DNA of 60,000 bases from Strigamia acuminata (lineage: Eukaryota > Arthropoda > Chilopoda > Geophilomorpha > Linotaeniidae), in NCBI GenBank assembly GCA_949358305.1, contig OX442314.1:49610581-49670580 (forward strand). The letters run 5' to 3'. Made by a program: the position numbers and the translations under genes. Below the pieces are notes generated by a model, which worked only from the letters and a program-made list of their open reading frames with translations, searched no databases and was not told where the DNA came from. Positions 1 through 9,100 of this stretch are shown one piece after another (within the stretch, counting starts at the first letter, position 1; each line of letters begins with the position of its first letter).

Positions 1-189
1 GAGGTGGGTGGCCATATTTGATCCCCTATCTCTCGGCGGCGAATCCTTTGGAGGAGGCGGCGGCGGCGGCGACTTCTTGCAGATCGAGAGGGATCTGGAT
101 CTGCGCGAAGCCGGGGCGCGCGTCTTTGGTCTGGCACCGCAGGCCACAGGCACGACGAACTCGCGATCGTCGCTGTCGAGCCACTCCAT
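1..189 (-). CDS. Open reading frame running off the left edge, possible third-gene start of a Gypsy element
   Basis: A minus-strand frame opens with ATG at 189 and stays open for 63 codons to the window edge. It starts with MEWLDSDDREFVV and passes through a basic stretch into a proline run (KSPPPPPPPKDSPP). It lies 249 bases downstream of the pol stop of the deleted Gypsy copy on the same strand. The complete family member at 34395-47114 has the first exon of its third gene at about this distance after pol (381 bases). I therefore infer that this could be the equivalent gene in a related subfamily. The residues do not visibly match that exon, which begins MADRRNP, so this rests on position only. 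A host exon or chance frame is also possible. Confidence 0.3.
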   Translation of the reverse strand, partial: MEWLDSDDREFVVPVACGARPKTRAPASRRSRSLSICKKSPPPPPPPKDSPPRDRGSNMATHL

Positions 190-437
190 TGGAGACGAGA
201 TGTTGCAACTCGGTGCCTCGGTTGCACGGGAAACACTCGACGTTGCCGTGATGGCAGCGTGGAGTGGAGCTGCGGATGACGGTGGTGCGCCAGCGGGACG
301 GGCGGTGGCTCCTTACAATTGAAGATTCGGGAGAATTAATCCAACGGTTTCTCTTTTGGTTTTGGGGATGAGCACTTAACACACGTGTGAGATCGAAGTG
401 AACTCAGACGCGAAGTGATCAGTTCAAATACCGGAAG

Positions 438-1141
438 TTACGTTTGGGTAACGTCGCGGTTAGTGACGTCATCCAATCTTATTGTTTGATTGGTTTGCGT
501 ATGGCTTGGGGAATTGCTCCTTACGTCATACGGCTGATCCCTGGATCTCGAGGTTATCGAGGGGAGAAGACACATGTTGTTTTTTCCTCTCGGTTTACGA
601 GTCCGAAGATTATATCTCTTTGTCGGCGAGGGATTTATTGTATTTAAATCGCCGTCTTCATTGTCATCGGAGACTGAGTCAGATGAGTCTTTTATTTCAG
701 ATGTTTTTTGTTTCTTTTCTAAAAACACCTTTTTATTTAATTTTTTAGCAATTTCAAGTTTTTTGAAACTGTCACGAAGTTCAACGTCGTTATTCACGAG
801 GTCTGACTCCATTTGTGGTTTGGATGAATTATCGACAGGTATTTTCTTTAATTCATCGTCATCTAACGTATTAATTATATTTTCAGTCTTTTGACCGACT
901 TCCTCGCCTTCTAACCATACTTCCTGGTCGAAACTCGGGAAATACGGAGTTAATTCAGACGAATGGACAGCTGGAAATATTTCGTTATTCTCTAGCTTTC
1001 TCAATTCTACCGAACCTCCCTGTAATACTTTGGTTATTACATAAGGTCCTGTTCTTTTATCAGCGATGCCAGCTGCAATGCCGCGGGCAGCGCTCGACAA
1101 AACATGAGAATCTCTCCAAACTAAATCGTTTAATTTTGTAC
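438..1141 (-). pseudogene. 3' end of a Ty3/Gypsy pol gene (truncated)
   Basis: From about 1141 down to the stop at 438, the translation matches the C-terminal part of the two other pol genes of this family. It has LNDLVWRDSHVLS (others: VNDLVWKETHILS), ARGIAAGIADKR and a following GPYVI, EVWLEGE, then a charged tail and an R/K-rich end with NLRTRKPRGK. That region is the integrase C-terminal module. Protease, reverse transcriptase, RNase H and the integrase core are missing. The first residues of the open frame (MKLTVLTHC) do not match pol, so the deletion junction lies near 1137-1141, where LTR-type sequence begins. The copy cannot move by itself. The tail is much more diverged from the complete copy than the 5943-13422 copy is, which suggests a different subfamily. 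Confidence 0.85.
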
Positions 1142-2012
1142 AGTGCGTGAGTACAGTGAGCTTCATCAGTGAGTAGCATCTCTAATCACAAAACGTTAAC
1201 ACAATCAATACCTGATGTTATTCGAAGTAGTGAAGTTGTGTTCTTGTGTTTGTGATGATTCTTTGAGACTGAGTGAAAACCGCCAAAATTTTGGTTTATA
1301 TACAATCTCTGGTCCTGCGCAAATGTGCGTGGAAACTTAATTTTGGTGCAACAAATTCCTTTGTTGCGCCAAAACCGTTTATAGTTTGCACCATATCCTG
1401 GCCGAAAAAGGGGGTGAAGTGTGTCTAGGCACACTTCAGTTCTGCGCACTAAATGTGCGCCGTGAGCTTAACTTGGTGCAGAAGTGTGGCAATCCTGCAC
1501 CTGCAGGCTTGGCACACTTCGGATCAAGGAGATGTTCGGATCTGCGCAGTAAAGCTGCGCAATTAGTTCGGTTTGGTGCAACAAAGGACTTGTTGCACCA
1601 AAACAGTTAATTAACGGCTTTACCCCAGCCAAAGTGGGGTGAAATATGCTCGGGGAGTTCTCCTTTTATGTAACTTGGTACTTGGTAACTTGGTAACTTA
1701 ATTGATAGCAAAACGATGTAACGCGATCTAGATAACAATGGACATTATATAGAAAGAACGGAATGTAAATAACAAAAAACCAGAACTCTAAAATATATCA
1801 AGATTAACGAAAACTTGTTACAATATTGATATTAAATGTATGCGAGTGAATTACCGTGTCTACTGAAATAACCACAACTACAGTGAAATTGATCGATTGA
1901 AGTTTATCAAAATACACAACAAGTTTATGAACCAAAATAAAATAAAAATATACAATTTCTTAAGTCTTTTTTATTTATTAAAAAACATAAAAAGCACTTC
2001 AGGGTCACCACA
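1142..2012 (-). mobile_element. LTR of a Ty3/Gypsy element (5' LTR of the deleted left-edge copy)
   Basis: Read on the minus strand, the segment begins at 2012 with TGTGGTGACCCTG, the start shared by every LTR of this family in the window (12605, 17277, 35214, 47114). A TATATAA box on the minus strand lies near 1298-1304, so the DNA from 2012 to about 1270 would be U3. The inner end is not defined because a deletion joins the LTR to the end of pol at about 1140. The other LTR and its target duplication would lie left of the window. U3 contains the hairpin array described separately. Confidence 0.65.
1315..1640. repeat. Array of paired hairpins inside the LTR U3
   Basis: At least eight short inverted repeats follow one another and come in three recurring types. 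Type A has a GCGCA stem (about 1316-1330, 1444-1460, 1544-1560). Type B has a GGTGCAACAA stem (1345-1370, 1572-1602). Type C has a GAAGTGTG/CACACTTC stem (1416-1437, 1481-1520). A final ACCCCA/TGGGGT pair sits at 1622-1640. The order A-B-C-A-C-A-B shows a degenerate repeat of about 115 bases. Stems are seen directly; any role as protein-binding sites or RNA structure is inference. Confidence 0.75.
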
Positions 2013-2013
2013 G

Positions 2014-3037
2014 AATGCAGTCTGACAGTAGCAGTCTACGGAAACTTTTAAATTCCACATTTGGTGTGTGCATTCTGAATTCTGAACAAATTAAAACGAA
2101 ATATGTTTGCGCTGCTGTCAAGTTCTTAAGGGGCTGCGTTCTTTCAATTAATCGTTGACCAATCACAGCATACTGGACAACAAACGTCAGTCCAACGCAG
2201 TCACACACAGGGTACGTCAGTCCAACGTAGTCACACACAGGGTACGTCAGTCCAACGTTGTCAAACACAGGGTACATAAACCGCCAAAAGCACATTCTAT
2301 TTGTAGCTTCCCAAACACAACGTAAAAAGTGTCCGTGCAACTGGAAACGAAACGAAACGAAACAATTGCGAAAACGGAAACAGAAATGCAAATTGAAAAG
2401 AAAGCAAAGCAAAGCATTCGGCATGACTACCGCGAAACTTAGCATGGTCGCTTTCACCGACTGAAATCATGCCTCGCGTACCCAACACAAATTCCGCCAA
2501 AACCACTCCATGAAAACTTTCAAGAAAATCCCGCGCCGCTCGGACCGGGGATCTGCGGTTGCGGTTCCGGCCAGTCCGAGCGGCGCGGGGTTTTCTTGGA
2601 AGTTTTCATGGAGTGTTTTTGGCGGAACTTGTGTTGGGTACGCGAGGCTTGATTTCAGTCGGTGAAAGCGACCATGTTAAGTTTCGCGGTAGTCATATCG
2701 AATGCTTTGCTTTCTTTTCAATTTGCGTCTCTGATTTTTCGACGCTTTCACGCTTTCGTGTCCAGTTGCACGGACACTTTTTACGTTGTGTTTGGGAAGC
2801 TACGAATAGAATGTGCTTTTAGAACTCTTGTAGCGGTTTATGTACCCTGCGTTTGACAACGTTTGTTTGTCTAGTATGGTGTGATTGGTCAACGATTAAT
2901 TGAAAGAACGCAGCCCCTTAAGAACTTGACAGCCGCGCAAACATGTTTCGTTTTAATTTGATGAGAATTCAGAATGCACACGCCAAATGTGGAATTTAAA
3001 AGTTTCCGTTGACTGCTACTCTAAGACTGCATTCTTA
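2014..3037. repeat. Large palindrome, two arms of about 480 bases
   Basis: Sequence from about 2014 to 2540 recurs as its reverse complement from about 2565 to 3037. The outer ends pair (AGAATGCAGTCT on the left, AGACTGCATTCT on the right). The inner ends pair as well (GCGCCGCTCGGAC against GTCCGAGCGGCGC) around a spacer of about 30 bases. The arms differ by scattered substitutions and small gaps. No transposase and no clear target duplication are visible. Parts of the arms match the 5' flank of the CENP-A gene at 4600-4715 (see findings). The LTR of the left-edge Gypsy copy ends within two bases of the left arm. Confidence 0.8.
2188..2277. repeat. Three tandem copies of a 30-base unit in the left palindrome arm
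   Basis: The unit ACGTCAGTCCAACG followed by AGTCACACACAGGGT occurs three times with few changes. It is not amplified in the right arm, so it arose after the palindrome formed. Confidence 0.8.
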
Positions 3038-3129
3038 CATGTATTCTATACATTCTTACATTTACATTGACAAGAGCTTGCAATCTGACTAATTGAACCT
3101 CCTCTTTAAATTTCCGTGTCTGATTTTTC

Positions 3130-3840
3130 TACGCTTTCACAAATTTGTCGGGCCGAACAACGCCTGATATAGTTTTATTTCTTCTTTTTCTTTATTTTTA
3201 TATAGGCATTTTTGTGCTCAATCGCTATTTTTTTAAGTTTTCAACACATAGAAAATTATGTCATTTTATGGTTACGCTCAAAATAAATTTTTACTTCCCG
3301 TCAATATTGTAATCCGCTAAATTATTATTCTCGAATCGACGCACTAATACAGAAATATGTTTGCATGCACCGAATATCTTGAGTGGTGAATAATTCGAGT
3401 GGTGAAAAAATCAAATTGTTGTGTTTACATGTTTACACTAATACTATGTTTACATGCAGGAAATAATTCGTGATCACTTTCGGTTTTCGACCAATGGGGA
3501 AACACATTAAACACATTAAAACAATTTATTCGTGCATATTAATTCAATTTACAACTTCATAAAATAATAATAATAAAATAATAATAATAACAAAATAATA
3601 ACAAAAATTGAGCATAAACACCGATAATTTTACAAATGTAGCAATGATTTTCCTCGCAATCGGTGAAAATCCACTTGAGACTTCAAATCAAACACCAAGC
3701 CGTGTTTGTAGGCCAAAAATTCCAATTTTAGACAAAACACATTTAATTTTAAGCCAAAAAATCAATTTTAGACAAAACCCACTCAATTTTAGGAAAGAAA
3801 AAGCAATAAAACAACAAATTCAATTCCTTTAAAATACAAT
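3130..3840. pseudogene. Broken copy of the MOSPD2 3' end plus lectin-gene 3' exon
   Basis: Bases 3137-3168 resemble the last codons and stop of the MOSPD2-like gene (53285-53316), sharing TTTGTCGGGCC and CTGAT. Bases 3208-3330 match the DNA after that gene (53420-53530) and 59126-59220, sharing TCAATCGCTATTTTTTTAAG. Bases 3604-3702 match the last exon of the lectin-like gene (59411-59500) on the minus strand, but a two-base loss in the DLKSFKW region breaks the frame. Bases 3703-3830 hold degenerate copies of the AATTTTAGGCCAAAA repeat also found beside the other copies. Simple ATAATAATA repeat fills 3565-3605. This is a decayed duplicate. Confidence 0.75.
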
Positions 3841-3897
3841 TTTAAAGCACTTACTTGATTTTGTCAAACTTTTAGCACAAAAATACACTAGGTGCAT

Positions 3898-4012
3898 TCA
3901 AAAACGCCTCTAAAACTCGTTTTGTGTCTGTACGTGTGACGTCATTCCCATGTTATTCAATGGGAATGACGGTACATTTACAAACACGAAACGAGTTTTA
4001 GAAGCGTTTTAG
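3898..4012. mobile_element. Small palindromic element (MITE-like)
   Basis: The two halves are near-perfect inverted copies: AAAACGCCTCTAAAACTCG at the left against CGAGTTTTAGAAGCGTTTT at the right. The centre has CATTCCCAT and ATGGGAATG facing each other around about seven bases. About 110 bases long with no coding capacity. I could not settle a target duplication. Confidence 0.6.
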
Positions 4013-4084
4013 AGTTTGAAACCTAATTTCGGAGAATACTTGTTTAATATTAAAAACCACAAAACAAAACAAAACCTTTCAAAT

Positions 4085-4585
4085 TTACTCCAACCCCCTA
4101 AGTCTCTTGACCAGTCTCAAATCGCTGGGAAAAAGCGTTTTGCGCTTGGCGTGAATCGCGCACAAATTCCCATCCTCCAAAAACTGCACCAAGAAGGCTT
4201 CGCACGCCTCCTGCAGCGCTTCCAAAGCCCGCACTTTCCACCGGAAAGTCTGGTTCGACGACTCTCTGCAGATCTCGCGCACCACTCGAGAAAAAGGCAA
4301 CTTCCGAATCAACAATTCGCTCGAATTTTGATACTTGCGTATCTCCCGCTCCGCTTTTGTGTCCGGTCGGAAACAACGACGGCCGGGAACGACAGCGGCG
4401 CGGGATGCAAGAAGCGCATTACACGAAGCGCTGTCGGTTCTGTTCCGGTGTTTCGATACCCAAGTGTTATCCTCGTCCGACGCTTGCCGGGACGAGCTTG
4501 GGTCGCTCGATTTACTCGATTCCTGGGCGGCGGACTTGTACGACTTGGTGGAGCATCGGCTGTCATCGGGATGCGGGAGTAGCAT
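4085..4585 (-). CDS. Centromeric histone H3 variant (CENP-A/CenH3 type)
   Basis: This 166-residue protein ends in a histone H3 fold. From residue 78 it has REIRKYQ, then [16 protein letters not shown] (alpha-N and alpha-1), [13 protein letters not shown] (alpha-2), [20 protein letters not shown] and KRLRGLE at the C-terminus. Features typical of CENP-A rather than ordinary H3 are F-x-W at the loop-1/alpha-2 boundary ([12 protein letters not shown]; canonical H3 has F-Q-S), a loop 1 one residue longer than in H3, TLFP before alpha-3, and an RGLE ending. The first 77 residues are Ser/Arg-rich and unlike the H3 tail. The protein would replace H3 in centromeric nucleosomes and set the site of the kinetochore. 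The gene is intronless. Start: this ATG is the only in-frame ATG downstream of a TATA box, and the frame is closed by a stop at the TATA box. A fast-evolving non-centromeric H3 variant cannot be excluded. Confidence 0.87.
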   Translation of the reverse strand: MLLPHPDDSRCSTKSYKSAAQESSKSSDPSSSRQASDEDNTWVSKHRNRTDSASCNALLASRAAVVPGRRCFRPDTKAEREIRKYQNSSELLIRKLPFSRVVREICRESSNQTFRWKVRALEALQEACEAFLVQFLEDGNLCAIHAKRKTLFPSDLRLVKRLRGLE

Positions 4586-4639
4586 TTGGGGATGCGGCTG
4601 CGGATAGTCGGGGATCTGCAGTTGCGGCCGGTCCGAGCC

Positions 4640-4690
4640 GGTGAAAGCCAGAATGTGCTTTTGGACTCTTCTGGCGGTTTATATACCCTG
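4640..4690 (-). promoter_or_regulatory. TATA promoter of the CENP-A-like gene
   Basis: On the minus strand GGTATATAAACC puts TATATAA at 4685-4679. Transcription starting about 30 bases on would leave a 5' UTR of about 65 bases before the ATG at 4585. About 58 bases across this box recur in both arms of the 2.0-3.0 kb palindrome, where the box is weakened (TACATAA and TACATAAA). Confidence 0.5.
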
Positions 4691-4938
4691 TGTTTGACAA
4701 CGTTGGACCGACGTATGACCATTACATGAATGGTCAGCTCCTATTGGCTGTAACCACAGAACGTTTACCGGACGTATCAAAATGCGCGTGTTACGTCCGA
4801 ACGCCCTCTGGCGACGTGTTGTCGCCCGTCTTTACAACCGACCCAAGTCGGCGACCGAATGGCGGAAGCCGTGTCCTATTTTGCGATGTAATGCAACTTT
4901 TGAATTTCGAATAAAAAATGTTGAAATGTTGACAAATT

Positions 4939-5430
4939 TTATTCAAGTTTTTCTCGTTTCCGCAACGGTTCTGTTTCATCCTTCTCCAGTGGCTTTTCGT
5001 GTACCGATTTAATCGCCCGACTTAGCTTGTTTCTGAACGTATTTATGGTGTTGCATAGTAGGACTCTACGATGTAAGTTGGCGGTGCTTTGCAGTTTATT
5101 ACAACCTTGGATTAGCAATCGTTTTGCAGTCAGGATTTTCCTGCCGGGCTTGGCAACGGCGGGTGACGCCGGTATGTTGAATTCAACTTTACATTTCGTT
5201 TGTTTTTCTCTTTGGATTCGACGGTTTCTTCGTTTATGCTTTTTCAAATGGATTCTGCAACGATATTTCGTTCGCTCCGCCGCTGCTAGTGTGTTAACGA
5301 CGAAGAGACACCGACTTAAATGCACGCGTGATTCTAGCAATCGAAGATTTTCGAGTTTGGATTTACTAAGTGTTACAATTCGATCTGAAAGACGTGTTTC
5401 CTTTTTGTAATAACGAGCAAGTGCGTTCAT
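4939..5430 (-). CDS. Small basic protein with a possible SERTA-like motif
   Basis: A single open frame of 163 residues with a clear ATG and a nearby AATAAA after the stop. Residues 20-55 read SKSKLENLRLLESRVHLSRC then LFVVNTLAAAER. This resembles the SERTA motif of transcriptional co-regulators, which has the pattern SL-KL--SL followed by L-LVANTL. The middle (residues 55-80) is very basic (HLKKHKRRNRRIQREK) and would suit nuclear localisation. The C-terminal end is Lys/Glu-rich. It lies head to tail with the CENP-A gene on the same strand with 353 bases between them. I do not recognise the rest. The SERTA assignment rests on a short match and is tentative; that the frame is a real gene is more likely than not. 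Confidence 0.5.
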   Translation of the reverse strand: MNALARYYKKETRLSDRIVTLSKSKLENLRLLESRVHLSRCLFVVNTLAAAERTKYRCRIHLKKHKRRNRRIQREKQTKCKVEFNIPASPAVAKPGRKILTAKRLLIQGCNKLQSTANLHRRVLLCNTINTFRNKLSRAIKSVHEKPLEKDETEPLRKREKLE

Positions 5431-5942
5431 TCTGGTGGGAAAGCGGGAAACACGATCGTTGAATTTGTCTTTGACACAAGGGTATCCATTTTTATACTAC
5501 TTAATCTCGTCACGTCACCCGAACATGCGATATACGTCGTAAGAACGTGTTTTGACATTTTTGCCACGATGCGCACAGCCGCGTGTTTGTGTTCGGTATT
5601 CCATCTGGGCTTGTTTTTTCTCGGTTCGATGGTTTTCGCAATTTCCATTTTTTTCGATCTATTGACGGAAGAATTTTATTTTTACATTACCAAGGAACTC
5701 GATTAAGGTTGGATTTTGGTCCGATGATTAGATTTTTAATCGATCGAATATGTGTTTTTCACGTTCCATTTCTGTTTGCCGATCTCCTTTTCGATTGCAA
5801 AATTACTTATTTGCTTTTCTCTTGGTTTAACATACAATCCAGTCTGGGCATTTGTGTATTTAATTAATTCCTGAGTACTATTTATGAAATAAGGAACGGG
5901 CTCTTAAGATTGCATTAGCTTAGCTTCCAAATAGGTTTAGGG
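5431..5942. other. Intergenic DNA with a segment duplicated at 18.2 kb
   Basis: Bases 5580-5662 are nearly identical to 18228-18311 (shared CGGTATTCCATCTGGGCTTG). At 18 kb the same segment directly follows a solo LTR, so this copy shows an uninterrupted version of that site. No convincing gene is visible here. Confidence 0.6.
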
Positions 5943-6079
5943 TGTGGTGACCCTGCGGGTGGTCGCCCCTCCAGTGGGCGCCATCCGCATGAGTCACTAG
6001 GAAAGGTCAGTTCCCTCGCGTTGGCTCCGCCTTCCCCCCCTGGGAAGCTCGTGCCCCGAGGGGGTGAGGTGATGCGTGG
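5943..6079 (+). repeat. Truncated 5' LTR
   Basis: These 137 bases match the first 137 bases of the 3' LTR at 12605 with a single visible difference (CTCGTGCC against CGCGTGCC). After GATGCGTGGA the LTR continues with CGGCC in the intact version, whereas here pol sequence starts. Confidence 0.9.
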
Positions 6080-8700
6080 AACTTGCCTTCCTAGACTATC
6101 GAATCGGAGTTGAAGGGATCGCCATTGATCCCGAAAAAGTACAAGCAATAAATGGATTCCCGGCACCCGAAGATATAAAGGGAGTCCAGAGATTCATGGG
6201 GATGATTAATTTTTTCGGCAGGCTGCTCCCCAATTTGGCAGAAGTAGCCGCGCCCGTAACGGACCTCCTGCGAACCGACCGCGAGTTCGCGTGGACGGCC
6301 GAATGCGAGGCCGCCTTCAGCGCCATAAAACAAATGCTGGCCGACGTCGACAAAATGCCGTTACCCGATCTAAACCGACCGTTCGTACTGCATACCGACG
6401 CCAGCCGGGTTGGCCTGGGAGCAGCCCTCTTGCAAAAACACACGTACAACGGAGTGGAGCAAGAAGTACCCTGTATGTTCATAAGTAGAAAAATACAGGG
6501 AGCCGAGAAAAACTACACGGCTACAGAACTGGAGTGCTTAGCCGTAATATGGGCTGTTCGGAAATTTCGTGACTACCTAGAGTATACGAATTTCGAGGTG
6601 CAGACCGATCATCAGGCATTAAGTTGGTTGATGAAGTTAAAAGAACCATCCGGCAGACTCGCCAGATGGCAACTCGAACTCATGGCGTGCGACATAACAA
6701 TAACATATCGCCCCGGAAAATTCAATCAGGTAGCCGACGCTTTATCGCGAGCCCCGGCGTCCGACCCCCATGGTCCGGACGACGACGGCGAAGACGATTC
6801 GCGTCTACTATATTGCCCGACGCCCAGACGGATTTGGCGCCTCCGTAAAGCGAACGAATTGCCCGTGATGGAGCCCGCTGATAAGACTTTTTGTGGTTTC
6901 TGGACTCGGACGTACCAGCCAGCTGGAACAACCGACACAACCACGGAAACAAAACCTCCGGTCGTCCCAGAGGCCCCACAAACTCTGCTGCGAGCCTTCA
7001 CGGCCACAATAGAAAAGAAAACGCAATACGCGCCGCCAACAAGACTCGAGTTCATCGAACATCAGGCGACCGACGCCAAATGTCAGATAATGACTCGATT
7101 CCTAGAAAAGGGGGAATATCCGGTCGACATGACGAATCCGCATCGCAGAAAGCAATTTGCCAAGGAAGCCACCAGCTACCTGATAGACGACGGGTTGCTG
7201 CTCAAATACCACCCGACGTTTCAGGACGACCTTAGCGGAGCGGGAAACGCGATAAAAGTGGTGGTGCCTGTCTCGCTACACACCCGATTGCTGTGGCTGA
7301 TGCACGGGCACCCACTCGCTAGCCACGCCGGCATAGCAAGAACATTGTACCGCGTGAAGCAGATATTTTTTTGGCCTGGAGCCCGCCAGAAAATAACGAA
7401 ATTTATTCGTCACTGCTCCCGGTGCCAAGCATGTCGACCTCGCGACAAAGTGGCCAGAAACGCAATGTCTCTCGGCCCCTATGCTCCCTTTGACTGTTGG
7501 AGTGTTGACTTGATGGGCCCCAAGCCCACAACAAGCAACCGCAACATGTATATACTTGTAATTATGGACGTAGCGACCCGTTGGCCCGAGTTGTACGCCC
7601 TCGCGAAGCCCTCGGCGGAAAATATCGCCGAGTGTCTTTACGACGTGGCGTTGCGATTTGGGTTTCCTCGGAAGCTCATTTCCGATAACGGGCCCCAATT
7701 CAGGTCCAAAATATACAAGGAGTTCTGCAAGAAATTTAAGATGGAGATTTCAAACACCTCCACTTATAATCCTCAAACGAACCCCGTGGAAAGGCTAAAC
7801 AAAGACGTGAAATACGCTTTGACGGTGTTCACCGACGTACACAATCGGTGGGATGAGTATCTACGTGAGATAGCGTTCAGCATTCGCTCCACCGTATCAC
7901 GAACACGCGACTTCTCACCGGCGTTTCTTAATTTCGCTCGCGAACTAAGAATGCCGTGGGACCCACGAGTTGCGGAGGCAGTGAATGTACTGGACCCCGC
8001 TAACCCACACGAGTACGTATGTCGTTTGGAACAGACAATTTCCGACACATATCAGCACCTAATGACTCACATCTTTGACCTACGGGAAAGAGTCGCAGAA
8101 AAAGAAGGAGAATTGGATTTCACGAATTTCAAGGTCAACGACCTGGTGTGGAAGGAAACACACATATTATCGAATGCTGCGAGGGGCATTGCCGCGGGTC
8201 TGGCCGACAAAAGGGACGGACCCTATGTAATTGTGGCAGAACACGGCGGCAACGCCTACCAATTGCGCAGATTAACAGATAATAAAAATTTCCAGTCGAT
8301 CAACGGCCGGGAATTAAAACCATATCTACCAGAATTTCGCCAAGAAATATGGCTGGAAGGTCAGACGCACAGCGGCCAAGGTGGCACAGTGGTCGACACA
8401 TTCCAAAATAACAACGAAATTGGCGAAGGAGCAGACGAAGATGACGAATTTTTCGACGCCGAATCCCAACCCACAGATGCTCCCGATCAAGCGGAGCAAA
8501 CAGTCTCGGAGAGGGAGGAAGCAGAAGAAAATACTTCTGAAAAAGAAAAAACAAAATTAAAAGAAGTAAACAATACCGCAACATCGGAGATGAGCGACCA
8601 AGTGGGAGCCGATACCACTCGCGAGCAAAAACGCAACCTTCGACCGCGAAAATCGAAGAATCCGTTCATCCAAGACGGAAAAATCACCGGGAGAAACTAG
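6076..8700 (+). pseudogene. Ty3/Gypsy pol: end of RT, RNase H, integrase (5' truncated)
   Basis: The open frame of 874 codons begins in the LTR remnant without an ATG (GTG at 6076) and enters pol at ELAFLDYRIGVEG, past the RT active site. It then has the RT connection (FMGMINFFGRLL), RNase H (VLHTDASRVGLGAAL; ALSWL; VADALSRAPA), the integrase zinc finger (HGHPLASHAG ... CSRCQAC), integrase core acids in VDLMGP, SDNGPQF and PVERLNKD (D, D, E), and a C-terminal module with NDLVWKETH and EIWLEGQ. It ends in an acidic tail and a basic end. From the junction on, the frame is unbroken and about 90 percent identical by eye to the complete copy. Loss of gag, protease and the RT core makes it non-autonomous. 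Confidence 0.93.
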
Positions 8701-9100
8701 AAAGAAATAAAAAGGTCAAGACATGTGATTGCGGCGTCGTAAAGTTGAAGAAATTCACTTACGAGAGCTGCAACGCATGTCGAGACATAAAATTCGGCTA
8801 AGTCCGAACTTCGTCATCAGTTATCACCGTCAATATCGAAAAGCGAGATTACATGACGTATCGGTCGAAACCCCGTAGCATAACATGCGCACGGCTCGAT
8901 CGCACGCGTCGTCCCCGTAGCTCCACGCTCACACGGACAAATCTCGTACCGTACGAGACGCGTCCGTGACCCACAATCCTCCGCGCCGATCAGTTCCGTT
9001 TCCGATTGTTCGCTGACACGAAAAGCACGCGTTCCTGACGATTTCCCCGTGAAATCGGTTTCAGAACCTCTTTTCTCTCGAATAATTAGATTTTCTCTTG

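Noticed and set aside
8-322. 104-codon plus-strand frame with a Gly run
   Set aside because: The Gly run is the complement of the proline run in the opposite frame; no start context or homology.
2005-2457. 150-codon minus frame in the palindrome
   Set aside because: The other arm does not keep the frame and there is no domain.
5427-5648. 73-codon minus frame
   Set aside because: Lies across the segment duplicated at 18 kb, and the duplicate does not preserve a start.
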